Below, in pieces: positions 60,426 to 64,000 of a stretch of 64,000 bases of DNA. The stretch spans positions 56,024,806 through 56,088,805 of the forward strand of contig NC_045443.1 in assembly GCF_002776525.5 (NCBI RefSeq). The letters are read 5' to 3'. A program made the position numbers and the translations under genes. Origin of the DNA: Piliocolobus tephrosceles. Lineage: Eukaryota > Chordata > Mammalia > Primates > Cercopithecidae. The notes below the pieces were generated by a model. It ran no database searches. It saw only the letters and a program-made list of their open reading frames with translations, and was not told where the DNA came from. Position 1 is the first letter of the stretch; each line of letters opens with the position of its first letter.

Positions 60426-63400
60426 TGGTGAGTGTTCTACTGAACAAATGGAAAGAAACAAACAGAAAAAAAAGAGGCCATTCCAAAGTTCTTAAAAAGT
60501 CATCAATCAATATAGTAACTCCTGAGGGAAAATGCAGCATTAAATGACAGTTTTGTTAGAAAACAGCAATCAAACGGATGTGCAAGCCATCTTGTCGTAT
60601 TAGATCAGGAAGTTTGGTCTCTTTTGGACCATCTTTTGGCAGGAGAAAATAACGTCAAGGTAGAAATGATACCTACAAATCATAGAAAGGTCTCCTCTTT
60701 ACAACGCAAAGAACAATGAAACTGAATGCTCTAAACAGAATTCTGTGTCTTATGTAAGTCACACACTGGTGTTTGTACGTGGTCTGCAGTTAATCTTCAA
60801 CTAAAAAGAAAACTTGCAAAATATATCTTGTGTATTTTTTGTACCCAAAACTAGATTTCTATAGTGTTCTGAGCTCTTCTGCATTATTTTAACTCATCGG
60901 TCTCTCGCTATCGCAGCAGGTTCCCAAGCGAGGTGTACCTCTTATATATTTTCACAAAATCTTGTGCTGCAAGCTGATGTTGAACTTACACCACTGGTTT
61001 TCTCTGCCATACTGAGATATTCTTAGAAGCAGAATTCTCTCTATGTATCACCCTGAGAAAGTGTATAATATCTAATAATATTGAGGATCGATTAAGTGCC
61101 AAGCCCTTTGCTAAACACTTTTCATATATTATACCCTTTAATGATAATAAAATTTCTCTGGTACAGACATTACAAAACATTTTAAAACTAGGGCTTTTCA
61201 CCTAACAAGTTCAAGCATTCCCCAGTCAGCTCAAAGAATAAGCCCGATTGTTCCTGAAGCAATCCCTTAAGGCTTCTTTCACAGAATACAGAGTATGAAA
61301 GATACTCTAGCATTTAATTTCTCATACAGATATGTACCTCCCTTGAAAAGGCCCCTGCTTCCCACCTTGAAAATGCTGAACTTCTGGTTTTAAACTGATC
61401 TGGGAATCTACCCTGGCTCACTGAGCCATCATCATGCCAACAAAGAATGCCACAGAACAGAGGCCCTCCCAATCTGTGCTTGCCCACTTTGCAAGTGAGA
61501 GGGGGCCCCGGGCTTGCATGTATTTACCATCTACCAGAGTCAGATGGCTGACTTTCTGTCAGGTGCCACCTTCTTCACAAGAGAATAAGGGGAGAAAACG
61601 GGCATACATTTTATATTTAAAGAACAAATTCAGAAAGCTTCTTGAAATATTGTTAAAACCCTTCTGCACAGTATTTTTAAGGACTGTGGGTGGATTGTCT
61701 TTTTCCAACTTTAAAATCCAAGTCATCAGAAAATCTAATGCCGGGTAACTAGCATAGACAATGTGTATCTTAAAAGCTGAACTTTATGATGATAGTAAAG
61801 TTTTAAAAACGAGATGATCAAGCAGTACTATATACAATTCACAAATGAATATCAAGCCCTTCAGATTCCCATAAAGTCTTACAGGCTTTTGTTTAGAGTC
61901 AAGTCAGCCATGACCTCTGATTTTGACCATTTCCCACATCTGGATTTGCCTGCGTATAAAGTCCTTGATCTAGCTGTGAGGTATAGGGTAATGCAAGTGA
62001 GACAATTAGTCAATTCCTAGGTCCCGGAGATGGATTCCATCCAGGAGACAAGCCACAAGGCCTTAGGGTCAGGGTGTGTGGGTTAAATAAAACCACACTG
62101 CTCTAGGGGACCAAAGTTTTCTCTTAAATGCATAATCCAAATGTTTGCATTAGCAGGATGTCCTCCTACAAACACTGGAGTCACTCTGAAGTGCCCGAGT
62201 GCCCCTCCCTCTATCCCCTCCCCCATCCCTAGCCCTATCTCCCTTCAAACTTTGCATCTGGTTTTGGTCCCCAGGCTGTCTCAGGCACGTATAGCTACAT
62301 TTGTATTTAACAACAACAAAAACAAAACACTCAGCTATGGATGTGTGCAATAAATACAGCAAATCAGTTGGTGGTGGGGGCGGGGAGGCCCACAGGTGTC
62401 TATCACGTTGGTCAAATAAGGCTACAAGTTAGATAACAGACCATACAATCTTTGGTTTATATATTCGTTTGTTTATAAGGTAATTATGAACAAGGTATTA
62501 AAACTGCCAATTACTTGAGTGACGAATAAAATTTTCCTTGCAGTAAAAAGTATGCTCCAGCCAAAGCCAGCAATTTCCTGAACTGCACACCTCCTAAATT
62601 GCAGTGTGAAAGTGCTCAGTTATAGATGGTGCGTGCACAGTGCTGTCTTTGTCAGCACTGCTTCCTAGCACAAAAATCCCTTACAACTGCCAGAATAATA
62701 GTCCTTGTATCACAAAAATTTAAATCTGTCCTAATGGAACTGAATTAAATCCAAATACCTGTTTCTTATTAGCTCTCAGACTAACTAGCAAGTAACCACC
62801 TGATACATACCACACCAGTTTAAAACAAAACAAACAAAAAACTTGCTTTGTATAATGAAGAGGGCTAAGAATGGGAGACAACTACCTTAAAAAACTAGAT
62901 TAAAAAATCTTTTTTATCATCTAAAATCCTCAAAAAAAAAAAAAAAAAAACATTTATGGAGTTGGTCAAAAATATCCAGTTCTAGAAGACAAAGATTCAA
63001 CTAACTCAACCCCAGCTTTCATTTTTCTCCAAATAGGAATAAATCCCAAACTTGATCAACACATTAAAAAGCACTGCAGTTAATTAATATTTTTGGCAGG
63101 AAACGTGCAATGCTTGAACAAAAACAGAACTCCAAATACCTTTTTCCATTACTGAATGTGGAAATACCATCTTTCCATTGTTCAAAAATCACAAAATAAA
63201 CTGTAAATACTGGAAGGTATTTCAGTCTCATACAAATCCATGTTAGAGACTAGGAATATTTTGGTCTTCTATGTTTGTTGATAGTACAGGGAGTTCCACG
63301 GTTAAATAATTTCTGAAGTGAAGTATAATTAGTCCCTTGTGGACACACAGGCCTGGGGACCTGGGTTGGTCAGGAATGCCAGATGGTTCCCTCAGGCTTC

Positions 63401-63579
63401 TAAGAGGCCACTGGAAAAACAGGAGTCCCAGGTATTTTGGCCTCGGCTTCTTGGGTCCAACGATAATGGTTTCATTTTGTTGCCCATTTCACTTTTCAGC
63501 CGACTTTGCCAAATACCTTTAAAATGCAGAGGCAAACATGGCTTGCCATTTTCATCTGATGATATTTAACTCTGAGAGT

Positions 63580-64000
63580 GCTGGAGTTCTACATGAGCAA
63601 GATGGACATGCCCCTTGACCTCACAGAGCTTACAGTCTAGTGGGGAGAACAGCAGACAACAGGGAGCTGTCCACAGTGTGGTAAGTGCAGCAACAGGCAA
63701 GGAAGAATGGGCAGTGGAGGTACTGTGGACAGACTTCTACAGAGTGGCAGGGAGAATGCTGGAGGTCAGCAAAACTTCCCAAAGGAAGGGAAGAAACGGC
63801 CACACTGAGATCTGCGGGATGAGTTAGCTCAGCAAGGGACAGTAGAGGCTAGTGCTCCAAGCAGAGGCAAAGATTTGGGCAAGTGAGAGCAGAGCAAGGC
63901 TTCCCTTTGAGGAAATGAAGGAACACCTGATGGCTGAGTACAGCGTGCACAGGTGGAGACTGGAGAAAGAAGAGGCTCAAGAGTGAGGCCGCTGGGAGAT
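63580..64000 (-). mobile_element. L2 LINE fragment running off the window
   Basis: The plus strand follows reversed L2 sequence. It starts with a stretch like cacagagcttacagtctagt and continues through an aggaaatgaaggaacacc-like block to gaggctcaagagtgaggcc. It is diverged and open at the window edge. Confidence 0.6.

Larger units (their letters stand above)
59233..64000 (-). other. LRIG3 5' intron (upstream exon outside window)
   Basis: The acceptor at 59233-59234 has no donor partner that I can identify in the window, so I read everything to the right edge as one intron. It holds an AluJ-like copy (59545-59834), a MER-type DNA transposon piece (about 60236-60425), a MIR-like scrap near 61060-61150 and L2 at the far right. 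I did not find the next upstream repeat exon. Confidence 0.75.

Noticed and set aside
1..64000. CRISPR arrays, operons, tRNA or rRNA genes
   Set aside because: No regularly spaced repeats, no tRNA cloverleaf or rRNA sequence seen; the DNA is vertebrate nuclear sequence.

Overview
The window is nuclear DNA from a primate. It carries AluS/AluY- and AluJ-type copies, a 6.5-kb primate L1, a THE1/MST-type MaLR provirus and a HERV-H (LTR7-type) provirus. The only protein-coding gene I can support is LRIG3 on the minus strand. The exact run of 400 N (34713-35112) and several residues in the LRIG3 cytoplasmic tail that differ from human LRIG3 as I remember it suggest a draft assembly of a non-human primate. 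AluY-type and LTR7-type repeats make a catarrhine such as an Old World monkey most likely; species is inference.

Gene layout: sixteen consecutive LRIG3 coding exons run right to left from 59232 to the stop codon at 40752. All have GT/AG boundaries, and together they give 2977 coding bases with an open frame. They encode most of the leucine-rich repeats, the LRR C-terminal cap, three Ig domains, one transmembrane helix and the full cytoplasmic tail. The start codon, signal peptide, N-terminal cap and first repeats (about 128 residues) lie beyond base 64000, so 59233-64000 is intron. A short 3' UTR probably ends near 40330, after an AATAAA at 40348-40353.

Everything left of about 40330 is gene-free flanking DNA downstream of LRIG3, built of layered mobile elements. 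From left to right these are: an old plus-strand L1 split by an MLT1-type LTR (1-2140); a solo MaLR LTR with a clean 5-bp target duplication (4768-5176); a full-length minus-strand L1 with an internal 146-bp tandem duplication (5811-12348); a long minus-strand L2 (14600-16080); and a plus-strand L2 (about 22130-31712). That last L2 was interrupted in turn by a complete MaLR provirus (22386-24677), a complete HERV-H provirus (24945-30519, target duplication cattc) and an Alu. Further right are an Alu, a Tigger-like DNA transposon, an assembly gap inside another LTR, and an old L1 piece.

There is no operon-like organisation. Nothing here is convincingly a new biological system. The points most worth a second look are the nested L2/MaLR/HERV-H/Alu locus, a run of tryptophan-to-stop changes in the HERV-H gag and pol remnants, an 82-bp near-perfect inverted repeat at 20087-20168, the internally duplicated L1, and the compound junction at the assembly gap.
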